64,000 bases of DNA, taken from positions 13,076,183-13,140,182 of the forward strand of contig OY987238.1 in assembly GCA_963920705.1 (NCBI GenBank), written 5' to 3'. Within the stretch, counting starts at the first letter, position 1. Each line of letters begins with the position of its first letter. The DNA comes from Odiellus spinosus (taxonomy: Eukaryota; Arthropoda; Arachnida; Opiliones; Phalangiidae). Positions 55,925-64,000 of the stretch are shown piece after piece. The position numbers were made by a program, and so were the translations under genes. A model generated the notes under the pieces. It made no database searches, had not been told where the DNA came from, and was given only the letters and a program-made list of their open reading frames with translations.

Positions 55925-56155
55925 ATATAAAATAGCGAAATCACGTGACCATAGTGATGACGCAGTATTTCTGTTTTTTTATTATTTTAAAAATTCAGAA
56001 AATGGTGATTATAAAATATGTATTTTTACTGTCGTTGTAATTTTGTTCAATGGCATATGTATATATATTTTGAATCGTTTTTTAACGATCAACCCGAATA
56101 TGCTACTCAATTTATATTTTCAATTCATGAAAATCCTTTACAGCTTCATTTTATC
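55925..56155 (-). mobile_element. Family C MITE, copy C12
   Basis: AAATAGCGAAATCACGTGAC, then CATAGTGATGACGCAGTATT, AAAATGGTGATTATAAAATA, ATGGCATATGTATATATATT, ATCGTTTTTTAACGATCAAC and the end TTTACAGCTTCATTTTA. Confidence 0.88.
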
Positions 56156-56828
56156 CCAAAACTAAGACGGCCGATCTAGCTAACTTATTTTTATTTTATA
56201 TTTTTTAGGCCTAACTCACTTTGGTTGGCGAAATCAATCATACTTCGTTATTGGGGTAAAGACTTCATAATGACGTCATTAGGATTTTTTTTTTTTTTTT
56301 TTTTCAAACTAATGGTAAAAGTCAAAAGTTTTTCAATAATTTGAAATAATTGATTTGTTTCATATTCAGAATTTTCTTCAAGAATTTGTAACCATCTTGA
56401 CAATTGAAATATTAGAACGAAAGATAGAGTATACAGAACTGTTATAACATTATATTTATATCCCTCCTTTTAATTTCATTGCCTTCGAAAAAGTAGACAA
56501 ACTATAAAGTGAAAACTAATAAAATTCAGATTCTTTCTCATTCATTCTAAAATTTATTGCGGTTCAAAATAAAAGAAAAAATATATAAAAATCTCAGGCG
56601 GGATCGTAAATCTAGGATTAAAATGTAAACTAATGACATAGAACCACGTCGTGGAAATTTTGGAAAAGGGATATATTTAATATTTAACGGGTGACTCATT
56701 TTTGACAAAATCTGGCGAAAGAGAATGAATACGAATTTAATGTCCCTATTAAAAATTAATCATTAGCATTGTTCAAATTTGGGTTTTTACATATTTGAAA
56801 AATAAAAAGGCGCGTAGATGTTTTAATG
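56156..56828. other. Unique DNA
   Basis: ATAATGACGTCATTAGG at 56269-56285 is a palindromic CRE. A T run of about 19 lies just after it. Nothing else recognised. Confidence 0.3.
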
Positions 56829-57436
56829 AAGTGAGGCTGTCACGACATTTAAAGTACTCCAAATTAAAATTGAGTTATATTTTCGGGTTGATCGTTGAAA
56901 AACAATTCAAAATATATATACATATGTCCAGAAGCCGATGAAACCCTCCTTTGAAGTCTGCTACTCTAATGTTCCATATAGCGCGCCTCTCTGTATGGGT
57001 AAAATTCACAATTTTACGAGATCGGAGGGGTCCTACTTCATCCCCCCTGTCTACGGAAAATTGGAAATTCTCTCTCTCCACAAACGACGACGTTTTTTTT
57101 TTTGACGAACTCCAAGGCTGCTAGAGATATTCGCTCGACGAACTCCCGCTCCGAAAATATCTACCGTTAGGAGGCGTACGAATCGCGCTTTTTGAAACTA
57201 GCCCATACAGAGAGGGGTAGACAAGACCCGGGAGTAATAGACTTCAAAGGAGGGTTTCATCGGCTTCTGATATGTCATAGAACAAAATTACAGCGACACT
57301 AAAAATACATATTTTTTAATCGCCATTTTTGATATTTTTAAAATAAAAATTCGTGCAATACTACGTCATCACGATGATCGCGTGATAAGATCGCTTTCGT
57401 GTGGTCTGTTTCGTAAAAGTACTTAATCTAGAAATG
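56829..57436 (+). mobile_element. Family C MITE, copy C13, split by A11
   Basis: The left part is AAGTGAGGCTGTCACGACAT to ATATATATACATATGTC. The right part resumes ATATGTCATAGAACAAAATT, then GCAATACTACGTCATCACGA and TTCGTAAAAGTACTTAATCT then AGAAA. Other C copies show the unbroken CATATGTCATAGAAC. Confidence 0.93.
56929..57269 (+). mobile_element. Family A MITE, copy A11
   Basis: The element is complete. The exact 7-bp target duplication ATATGTC lies at 56922-56928 and 57270-57276, inside C13. Confidence 0.98.
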
Positions 57437-58216
57437 GTTAATTTCATTCCAGAAATAAACTATCGGGTACTTAATTAATATTTATATTTGGAAATTCGTT
57501 AAAAATACATGATTAAAAACGAAATGACGTAGAAGGACATAAAATCTTAATATAAAAGTTTAAGCCTTGGCGAAAACCCCTTTAATTTTTAGATTCGTTT
57601 AAAACTGCCCTGTTTGCTGATTTTTTTTCACACACGTTGATGTTTAAGAGGCTTTTTATGAGTTTCTAAGCCTTGGTTAGAGTTCCCCCACACCCTTACA
57701 TAGTAAAGAAGCTAACCAACAAATTCGCAGCATCAGCCCACGTCATTAAAATCGACTAGCTGTGGAAATAAAACTTTTTTTTCGTTTGGTTTTTAAACAC
57801 GAAAATCTTTCTTCCTTCTTCGCTTCTTCTTTATTTTTTTCACCCCTTTCTTGTTAAAGATAATAAACATGTCGTAAATAGTTTTAGCTTTATGGCTGAG
57901 CGCCCTCTATAGGTGGAGCTTAAAAAATGGTTCCGAAGCGGAAGAATTAGAAAAAGGCTTAATAACATTATATTTAGTTTTATTTCATCTTGTCAGTGAG
58001 GATAAAGATGACTCGGTATTTAAATTCGCCAAGCTCGCAAATTTATGTGGAGCTTAATTAGAATTTATTAATTTCAGAAGTTTGATCAAATTTGAAATTA
58101 AATATACTAATAAAATATTTTATTTCATCATCCCTTTAATATCTAAAAACCTCAAGAATTCTTTAAAGTTAGCTTTGAATCTTTTTCTTTTTAAGAATTT
58201 TGTTGGGATTATCTTT
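57437..58216. other. Unique DNA
   Basis: GAGCGCCCTCTATAGGTGG at about 57898-57916 has a CTCF-like half (GCGCCCTCTA) and a CTATAG palindrome. Otherwise nothing recognised. Confidence 0.3.
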
Positions 58217-58393
58217 AGTCTCGTTCGCACTAAAGACTTTAAATCTTAAACCGTTTTGAAAAGGTAAAAAAAAAATAGTTTTGGGTCAACTGAATAGATA
58301 TTTTCGTAAAAAATGAAATTATTAGCTTGAAAATCGATTTTTGAACATTTGAAACAGTTTGGAAATGTTTGTCAAGTGTGAACTTAGCTATAT
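58217..58393. mobile_element. F'-type MITE at 58.2 kb
   Basis: The ends are TAGTCTCGTTCGCACTAAAG and GTCAAGTGTGAACTTAGCTA. The inside holds AAACCGTTTTGAAAAGG and ACATTTGAAACAGTTTGG. Confidence 0.8.
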
Positions 58394-58565
58394 AGTTACC
58401 AAAAATATTTTTTACCCGATTAGAAAAATAGGATTAAAAGGCGACGCCGTTTGGACCCTTTCATCACTTTTTAGCTTTATCCCCTAACCAAGGGTTTTAT
58501 GTATGCTCTTATATTCATTTTGTCGTGGGCGTTGTCGTAAGACGATAAACTAGGACTAACCTATG

Positions 58566-58797
58566 CCACTTGCACAATCGATTTTAAAATTAAACCGATA
58601 TTTAAATCGCTCGGAATCGATTTTAAGAGACTGCTTCGGGAACCAGTTTCAACAACCGATAGATGAAACTACGATAAATCGATTTATAAAGATAACGCGT
58701 GAACACGTGACGCTTAAAACGATTCCTGGCGATTTTAATATCGGTTTGATTTTACCGTTTCAAATCGATTAAGAAATCCTAGTGTGAAAGTAGCTAA
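58566..58797 (-). mobile_element. Family F MITE, copy F7 (one end altered)
   Basis: ACTGCTTCGGGAACCAGTTT, then CAACAACCGATAGATGAAAC, AAAGATAACGCGTGAACACG, TGGCGATTTTAATATCGGTT and CGTTTCAAATCGATTAAGAA, then ATCCTAGTGTGAAAGTAGCT. The left side carries a duplicated inner piece (AAATTAAACCGATATTTAAA) in inverted orientation instead of the normal end. A frame at 58563-58772 is a by-product. Confidence 0.88.
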
Positions 58798-59147
58798 CTA
58801 AAGAATGGAAATCAAACCATTTTCAAAAGTATTAGGCCTTTGCGAATTCAGTCTAATAGAGTGAATGATGAGGTTAGGCTTAGTGACAATGGGTACTCGT
58901 GGTGTGGCTTCCCTTATATACGTACCCATCTTATTTTATACCTATAGAAGACCCAAAAATAGTTATATTTATGGTATTAGTTTGATCCTATATAATTCAT
59001 CATCCTTGGAGTATGTTCACGACGGGAATTTGAGGTTTATTTATAACCCTAAAAGCTTTTAGTGTATGTAAAAGTCGGATATCTATACTTTTAAAGGGTT
59101 TAAGACCTTGTTTTTTTTATTTTAAATGGATCCAATTTTGTTTTGCT
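58798..59147. other. Unique DNA
   Basis: A 65-codon frame at 58865-59062 has no recognised features. Confidence 0.3.
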
Positions 59148-59400
59148 CGGAATTCGTATAACTTTTATTAATTGAATATAATTCAGATATTATCAGTTTG
59201 TTTAAAAATATACTATTTATTAATCGAAAGATAAAATTTATTTGATTTTCCACGAATTTTTGGAATGTGATAAGTTTTAATTCGAGTAACTTGTTAATAG
59301 ATAAAACTTTAAAAGTTTATCTACGGATAAACCCTTACCATTTAACTTATCTAAATTTAAAATATCTGAAAATATATGAATAACCGAAGATTATAACTGT
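59148..59400 (+). repeat. Dispersed repeat K, copy at 59.1 kb
   Basis: GCTCGGAATTCGTATAACTT, then TTATTAATTGAATATAATTC, TCCACGAATTTTTGGAATG and AATTCGAGTAACTTG. It matches the K end and then diverges. Confidence 0.65.
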
Positions 59401-59451
59401 TCGTATTAACTTTTTAAGCCAATAATTATTTTTTTTTGACACAGGAGTTTG

Positions 59452-59532
59452 AGTTGACCCTAAAATGATAAAATTTGAACCTTCCAAAAATTTTAAAACT
59501 GAGTTTTAAAGTCTCTAATGTGAACGTAACTA
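59452..59532 (-). mobile_element. F'-type end fragment
   Basis: AATTTTAAAACTGAGTTTTA then AAGTCTCTAATGTGAACGTA then AC, matching the closing end of the copy at 39190-39367. Confidence 0.65.
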
Positions 59533-59941
59533 TTTTAACATAAATTATAAATTTTAATCATTTTCTCTAGTGGTCCTTTAACCCTTTAAATATAGGAGTT
59601 GTAATTGATTACGAAATGTAAGAACGTCAACGATCAAACGACTATATTCTCTCTTTCAAATGGAGTTGACAAAATCTACTTTCTTTGTTATGAGGTTTAA
59701 CAATTAGTATCAATCCGCCTCAACTTCTTTAAGCGAAGTCCTCTTGAACAGAAAAATATTTCGTTTCTGTTCCGGTTATCACTAATGGAATTTAGAGCTA
59801 TAGTGACAACGTATAAATATTGCCCTGAAATACTCCAATGCTGTACTTGTATTTCAGGAAAGAAATTTTTTAAATTTTGGACATTTTAATTTGGCCCCTA
59901 TCCAAGTGGGAAAATATCCAATCCAAAAACTAATAATGAAA
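59533..59941. other. Unique DNA
   Basis: Nothing recognised. Confidence 0.3.
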
Positions 59942-60090
59942 CCAAAAGGCTATCACTTCCATAAAAGTAACCAACGCCCCGTAATAATATCAGCAAAGGT
60001 CCAGTTTACGTCATCGTCCATCACTTAAAATTTGCTAAAAAAAAGTTATCACCCCTGTCTGCCTCGAGTGGTTTGGACTCTTCCTCAATA
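59942..60090 (+). mobile_element. Family E fragment, copy E5
   Basis: GGCTATCACTTCCATAAAAG, then TAACCAACGCCCCGTAATAA, TATCAGCAAAGGTCCAGTTT, ATCACCCCTGTCTGCCTCGA and GTGGTTTGGACTCTTCCTCA. It breaks off at AATATG and changes without a gap into a C element. Confidence 0.9.
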
Positions 60091-60226
60091 TGCATTTTTA
60101 CAGTCCCGGTAATTTTGATCTATGACATATGTATATACATTTTGAATCGTTTTTTAACGATCAACCCGAAAATATGACTCAATTTACAATTAGAGTTCAT
60201 AAAAAACGTGATAGCCTCACTTTAAC
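60090..60226 (-). mobile_element. Family C half, copy C14, fused to E5
   Basis: ATATGCATTTTTACAGTCCC, then GATCTATGACATATGTATAT, ATCGTTTTTTAACGATCAAC, AATATGACTCAATTTACAAT and the intact end GATAGCCTCACTTTAA. Confidence 0.9.
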
Positions 60227-60600
60227 TTAATATTATATTGGAAAATTATTCAAAAACTATTAATTCCTCACTTGATTTCACCTAAAAATAACTATTTGTT
60301 TGTTCAATTGTGAAATTTGGGCATTGGATATCATTTTTTATTAATTTACCACCCATTTAATGAAATTTATCGTACCTATAATGATTTTCCGATTGAATGA
60401 TTGGCTCTTCTGAAAGGAACTTTTTTTTTTCCCAACTTGAGTTGGTCGACCTCGAGAGGGTTCAATGTCCAACCTGTTGAACGTGTTCTATATAGTTTTG
60501 ACTTCGAGCTACTGGTCCGTCTTTAACTTGACCTGACATAAGATTTACTTGTTTAGAAATAGATTTGTTGACGTAATGTCTTGATTTTTTTTTTTTTTTT
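60227..60600. other. Unique AT-rich DNA
   Basis: T runs lie near 60421 and 60585. Nothing else recognised. Confidence 0.3.
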
Positions 60601-61000
60601 CTGAGTTCGGCAGTTCGCATCCTAAAGTCTCACAGCCGTTCGCGAATTTCACGGTAACGCTACTAAGAATGGTTCAGAAGTAAGACTACTCGGTATAACT
60701 GAGACTGAATCCTGAAACCAACGCGATTTAACGCGGAGAGAACTCAACCTATTTCTTCCCTTATATATTCTCGCCTCCTTAAAGATTCCCTCTTTCTCTT
60801 GGCCGGAGAGGACGGTGCGCCGCCTCCCGGTGGATTAGTTTCCGTTGCTATGACAACGAGTAAATCATCTTAACCCCATCTCGAAGCGGCTTGGGAAACC
60901 CTTCGGTTTCTACTCCGATAAGTCTGCGTAAAAACCAAACAAGATCGAAGAACCACAACTCGAAACCCTAGTTCTTAAACCGTTAATTAGGTATCAGCTC
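60601..61000. promoter_or_regulatory. GC-richer promoter-like patch with an X-box-like site
   Basis: GTTGCTATGACAAC (60844-60857) fits the RFX X-box pattern. TTATATATTCTCGCC near 60762 is TATA-like. CCGGAGAGGACGGTGCGCCG and CCTCCCGGTGG add CpG-bearing, GC-rich words. No clear exon is recognised. Confidence 0.35.
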
Positions 61001-61001
61001 C

Positions 61002-61150
61002 ATTGTGGGCGGAGTCTGGGAGCAAAACTTATATTTCTCAAATGTGGGCGGAGTCTGGGAGCGAAACTCCAATCTCTTACCAAATGTGGGCGGATTCTGG
61101 GAGCTAAACAATATCGTCCCAATGAGGGTGGAGTCTGGGAGCCTAGACTC
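61002..61150. repeat. Tandem repeat, about 40 bp, 4 copies, each with a GC-box-like core
   Basis: The conserved core is ATGTGGGCGGAGTCTGGGAG. The spacers between cores differ in sequence and length (about 19-23 bp). A minus-strand frame gives repeated SQTPPTFEK-like peptides as a by-product. Confidence 0.9.
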
Positions 61151-62605
61151 CCTTCTCGTTCTCAAGCTATAGAACACCGTGCTAAGAACGTCCCATATGC
61201 CACCAAATTAAAACACGGTGAAGGAGGGACTTAACCCAAGCCCCACCCGTTACTCTACCGCTAGCGGTTCAGATCGTAAAACCGTAAAACCTCTAGGTTT
61301 TTGTCAGTTTTAAAGTAGTAGAATGGATTCAACCAGCGCGCTGCGCGGTGGCTCTTTCAATTTGAGATTAAGGCGTCGCTTAAATTCTGTATGTAGGCTG
61401 ATGGTGTATAGCAGCTACCGTTGCGCCCTTATCTTCATCCATTAAAACTTGCCCCCAAACTATAGGAAAATAAAAGTTGTCTTTACGACGCCCTTTCTAA
61501 TACTAAAAAGGTCTCTTCCAGAAATAACACGCCACCCCCTATAGCTCTGTTTATTAATTAAAAAGCCGTCCTTAAACGTACTCTTCGCGTTTCCGGACCT
61601 TTAAACATCTCTGGTCAACTACGTCCGAAGTTAGATATACCTCGCCTTGTTGGGTCCATGGTCATTCTTCCCCGTCGTCATGAGAGTACGACGAGGCCGT
61701 TTTAATTGTCTCTCCGTTTTTAGCTAACGAGAAAAGGTAATCTGTAAATATAAAGGCCGCTGAAGGAAATATCAAAAGACCTTTTTAGTTGATAAAACAG
61801 TGGGGGTGACGCGACGAGAAGACTTGTTTTTACGGCAGAAGTCGTTAATTAAAACCGCGACCGCAAAGAAGTTGAACTCCGCTTATTTACGCCAACAATT
61901 TATTTTAAATCGTCAACCATTTTGTTCCATATGGAATTGGGCATGCCAGCCAATTATATAAGATTTGCCAAAAGTAAAATCTAAGTACTTTAGCGAAAAA
62001 GACCGCGCGAAATGAAGAATATAACTGGCGTCTCGCGCCAAATAAAATTTAAACTTGCGCCCTTGGATTTAATTTAAAACCGCGTGTAAACTTTAGCGTT
62101 CCCGACTGACAGACAGACGTACATATTGATGATAATATATCCTGTTTTGCCTCAAATTAGTCTCAAATTCTTAAGAATAGAGAATTGGAATTATCCTTTT
62201 GGTTTTGCGGGCATCTATAATGCGTCGTTAATTCAAGCTAGGCCTATATTGAATTGGGGCTCTTAATTGGAAAAAATCCCTTGGCAACGATTACCTAGTA
62301 ACCAGCGATTAAGGAAAGTATCGAGCCAAATTCTATATAGGAAAACTTTGGATCGTGTGGTCTCAAATTCCGTTCGCGTCCGATTCTATTTTGAGATACA
62401 CTTTATATGGGATTTAACACTCAAAGTAAAAGTCTAAACGAAAACTTTCTTTCGACTTTTTAAAAATAGTAGGAAGCCAGAAGTAAATTAGAACCTTAAA
62501 GGTAGAAGTATGAAACTAGGAACTTCACATTATCGGTGTACAAGCCATGATACGTCCAGGGAGCTAAATACTTGGAGCTAAAAATGGTACAGCTTTTGAA
62601 TTTAT
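61151..62605. other. GC-richer unique DNA without a recognised gene
   Basis: It contains CCAGCGCGCTGCGCGGTGG (61336-61354), and GATTACCTAGTAACC near 62288. A C scrap CTAAGTACTTTAGCGAAAAA then GACCGCGCGAAA lies at 61981-62012. No frame above 60 codons is convincing. Confidence 0.35.
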
Positions 62606-62690
62606 TACGAGCCGAGTGGTCCGACACCTGAGTTCACTGAGTTCAGCTTTGACAGTGCATTGAGTTCGTACTCTTTTGAACTCAAGAGTT
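62606..62690 (+). repeat. Possible tRNA-derived SINE head or tRNA relic
   Basis: GAGCCGAGTGGTCCGACACC resembles the box A/D-arm of Leu or Ser tRNAs. GAGTTCGTACTC about 50 nt later is a weak box B. Acceptor and anticodon stems do not fold convincingly, so this is not called as a tRNA. Confidence 0.25.
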
Positions 62691-62767
62691 TAGCTTTGAT
62701 AGTGCAAAGAGTTTAAGATTTTTTTGTACACCTGAGTTCGCGAGTGTCTGCCCCCTCGTTACGATTG

Positions 62768-62805
62768 CTGTTGAAGGCAGAAATAATATGATTGGTCCGA
62801 ATTGG
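62768..62805 (+). mobile_element. Family D scrap
   Basis: GCTGTTGAAGGCAGAAATAA then TATGATTGGTCCGAATT matches the inner arm of D. Confidence 0.75.
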
Positions 62806-63249
62806 TTAGACTACCCCTTTCCAATTGCTCTACAGTATACGGGAAAATTCCTCTGCGAACAAATAATACTCCCAGGGAGATTATTCGATAATTAGTCCTT
62901 ATATTTAAGAACAGTCGCGAAGGTTTCCTATACCATACACTCTTTAATTATTTGGCTCATTTTAATCAAGGCTTTAATTAATAACGGCTTAAAAGGAATT
63001 ATCGTAGAAATACTTTTAATTTTTTTTTTTTCTGTGTTGTAATTATCAAAACCTTTAATTACCAGATTTAACTTTTAAGTTGAAGTGAAAGTTCTCATAG
63101 TTTAAATAGATAATGAATATAATTAAAACGTTTATTTTTAATCAATTACAAGCCTTAAATCTCCATAAAAACCTCCACAAACGTTCTTTAGTGTATCAGT
63201 TAATTTATGATGTTGCAATTTTAGCCAGCTAAGCCTAACTTCCGCGAAA
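62806..63249. other. Unique AT-rich DNA
   Basis: A B-like scrap CCAGCTAAGCCTAA lies at 63224-63238. Nothing else recognised. Confidence 0.35.
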
Positions 63250-63385
63250 CGTGACGTCGGTTTTACTTTTAATTTCAATGTGTTGCCATAGAATAATCAA
63301 AGAAATTAGCTTTCACAATCTTCTAAGTTGATCAAAAATAGTCTAAATTGGGAAAATTCAAACAGAATTCGATCAAATCTTTCTC
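63250..63385 (+). repeat. Dispersed repeat J, copy at 63.2 kb
   Basis: CGTGACGTCGGTTTTACTTT, then TAATTTCAATGTGTTGCCAT, AGAATAATCAAAGAAATTAG, TTGATCAAAAATAGTC and AACAGAATTCGATCAAATC. Confidence 0.75.
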
Positions 63386-63867
63386 TGCAAACCCACGATT
63401 ACCTGAGATATAATTAAAGGTTTTATTTTAGCAATTCGGGGATATTTTTCGTTTCTGTTACCTACACTTGAATTCTATTTAAAGACGAGACGGAACCTTT
63501 AGATCTAGTTTGATAAATCTTTCTCAAATATTTTTGGCGCGAAGCTTTCTTTAAAGAAATGATTAAACAGCCAATTTTTTTCGATTTCTCATTAAATTCT
63601 TCTTAAGGTAAAAAACCTTTGAAATTTCTAATTAAATTCCGTGAATTTTTAAGGTTTTTTTTTAAATACACACGCTAGAGATAAAGAGAATATTAACTTA
63701 ATGCTATTTGATTTTTTTCTCTTGTTTTTGTTTCAAAGTATCAAACATAATTTAAGTCTTTATCCATTTTAGATTAAACCCCTTAACTCGTTTAAAGGGA
63801 AAGTGAAAAAGTTAATATAGTTTAAGTTTTAATTTAAAATAAAACATTTAAAGTGAACATTTTGAAA
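63386..63867. other. Unique AT-rich DNA before array 6
   Basis: Nothing recognised. GTTTAAAGGGAAAGTG near 63790 is another TTAA-type terminal word. Confidence 0.3.
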
Positions 63868-64000
63868 ACTTGAGGAATGGACTGGGGACATTGAAGAAGG
63901 GAAATGATCGGGCAACCTTGAGGAAGGGAAATGATCGGGAAACCTTGAGGAAGGGAAATGATCGGGCAACCTTGAGGAAGGGAAATGATCGGGCAACCTT
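63868..64000. repeat. Minisatellite array 6, 27-bp unit, runs off the window
   Basis: The unit is AACCTTGAGGAAGGGAAATG then ATCGGGC. One diverged lead copy and about four good copies are inside the window. The full length cannot be seen. Confidence 0.95.

Noticed and set aside
15029-57081. Frames with the shared peptide KPSFEVYYSNVPYSAPLCMGK and its reverse-strand partners, seen at many places
   Set aside because: They are translations of the family A inverted repeats. The same peptide arises from both ends, and the frames start or stop at element borders. They are not a protein family.
60983-61177. 64-codon minus-strand frame with SQTPPTFEK repeats
   Set aside because: It is a by-product of the four GC-box-like tandem copies.
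1-64000. Search for LTR, virus-like or LINE elements
   Set aside because: I saw no reverse transcriptase, integrase, capsid or envelope-like frame and no long direct terminal repeats.

Overview
The window is AT-rich, gene-poor animal DNA. It holds one clearly recognisable protein gene, an intron-free coding exon (34943-36175, minus strand) for a sex-peptide receptor / myoinhibitory-peptide (MIP, allatostatin-B) receptor-type GPCR. This receptor family is confined to protostomes. Wording such as HTASIWLTL and RDRLF resembles lophotrochozoan (mollusc or annelid) members as I remember them, so a lophotrochozoan is my best guess, held weakly. I saw no bacterial gene, no rRNA, no confident tRNA, no CRISPR array and no LTR or virus-like element.

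Almost everything else I can name is repetitive. (1) Short non-autonomous DNA transposons with inverted repeats. The best defined is family A: 11 copies of about 313-341 bp with CAGAAGCCGATGAAACC termini. Seven copies are flanked by exact 7-bp target duplications and an eighth by a pair with one mismatch. Families B, C, D and N share TTAA(A)GGGA-like or TTAAAGTGAGG ends. Families E, F (with relative F'), G, I, M, P, Q, J, K and O are separate repeats. No transposase reading frame was seen, so all depend on enzymes encoded elsewhere. Family A copies lie inside B, C (twice) and D elements, and intact copies of the host families show the empty site, which gives a clear order of insertion.

(2) Tandem arrays. 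Six minisatellites with unrelated sequence have units of 27-37 bp: 549-1662, 8907-9222, 27201-27902, 31371-31849, 46281-47410, and 63868 to the window end. Several show ordered variant blocks or higher-order duplication. Two smaller arrays lie at 13411-13583 (30 bp) and 61002-61150 (about 40 bp, each unit with a GC-box-like core).

Layout: 1-9.2 kb, arrays 1 and 2 with B, C, A, E, J, P and Q elements; 9.2-16.8 kb, C, M, F, N, B, D and A elements and the large I element; 16.8-23 kb, quiet AT-rich DNA with few elements; 23-34 kb, E/G/C/A/B elements and arrays 3 and 4; 34-37 kb, the receptor gene; 37-46 kb, dense N, A, D, F, C and E elements; 46-47.4 kb, array 5; 48-52.8 kb, mostly unique DNA with a promoter-like patch at 48.85-49.1 kb; 52.8-60.2 kb, dense elements with nested insertions; 60.6-62 kb, a GC-richer patch with regulatory-looking motifs; 63.87 kb to the end, array 6. 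The receptor is transcribed right to left. A splice-acceptor-like site 55 nt upstream of its ATG suggests a 5' untranslated exon further right.
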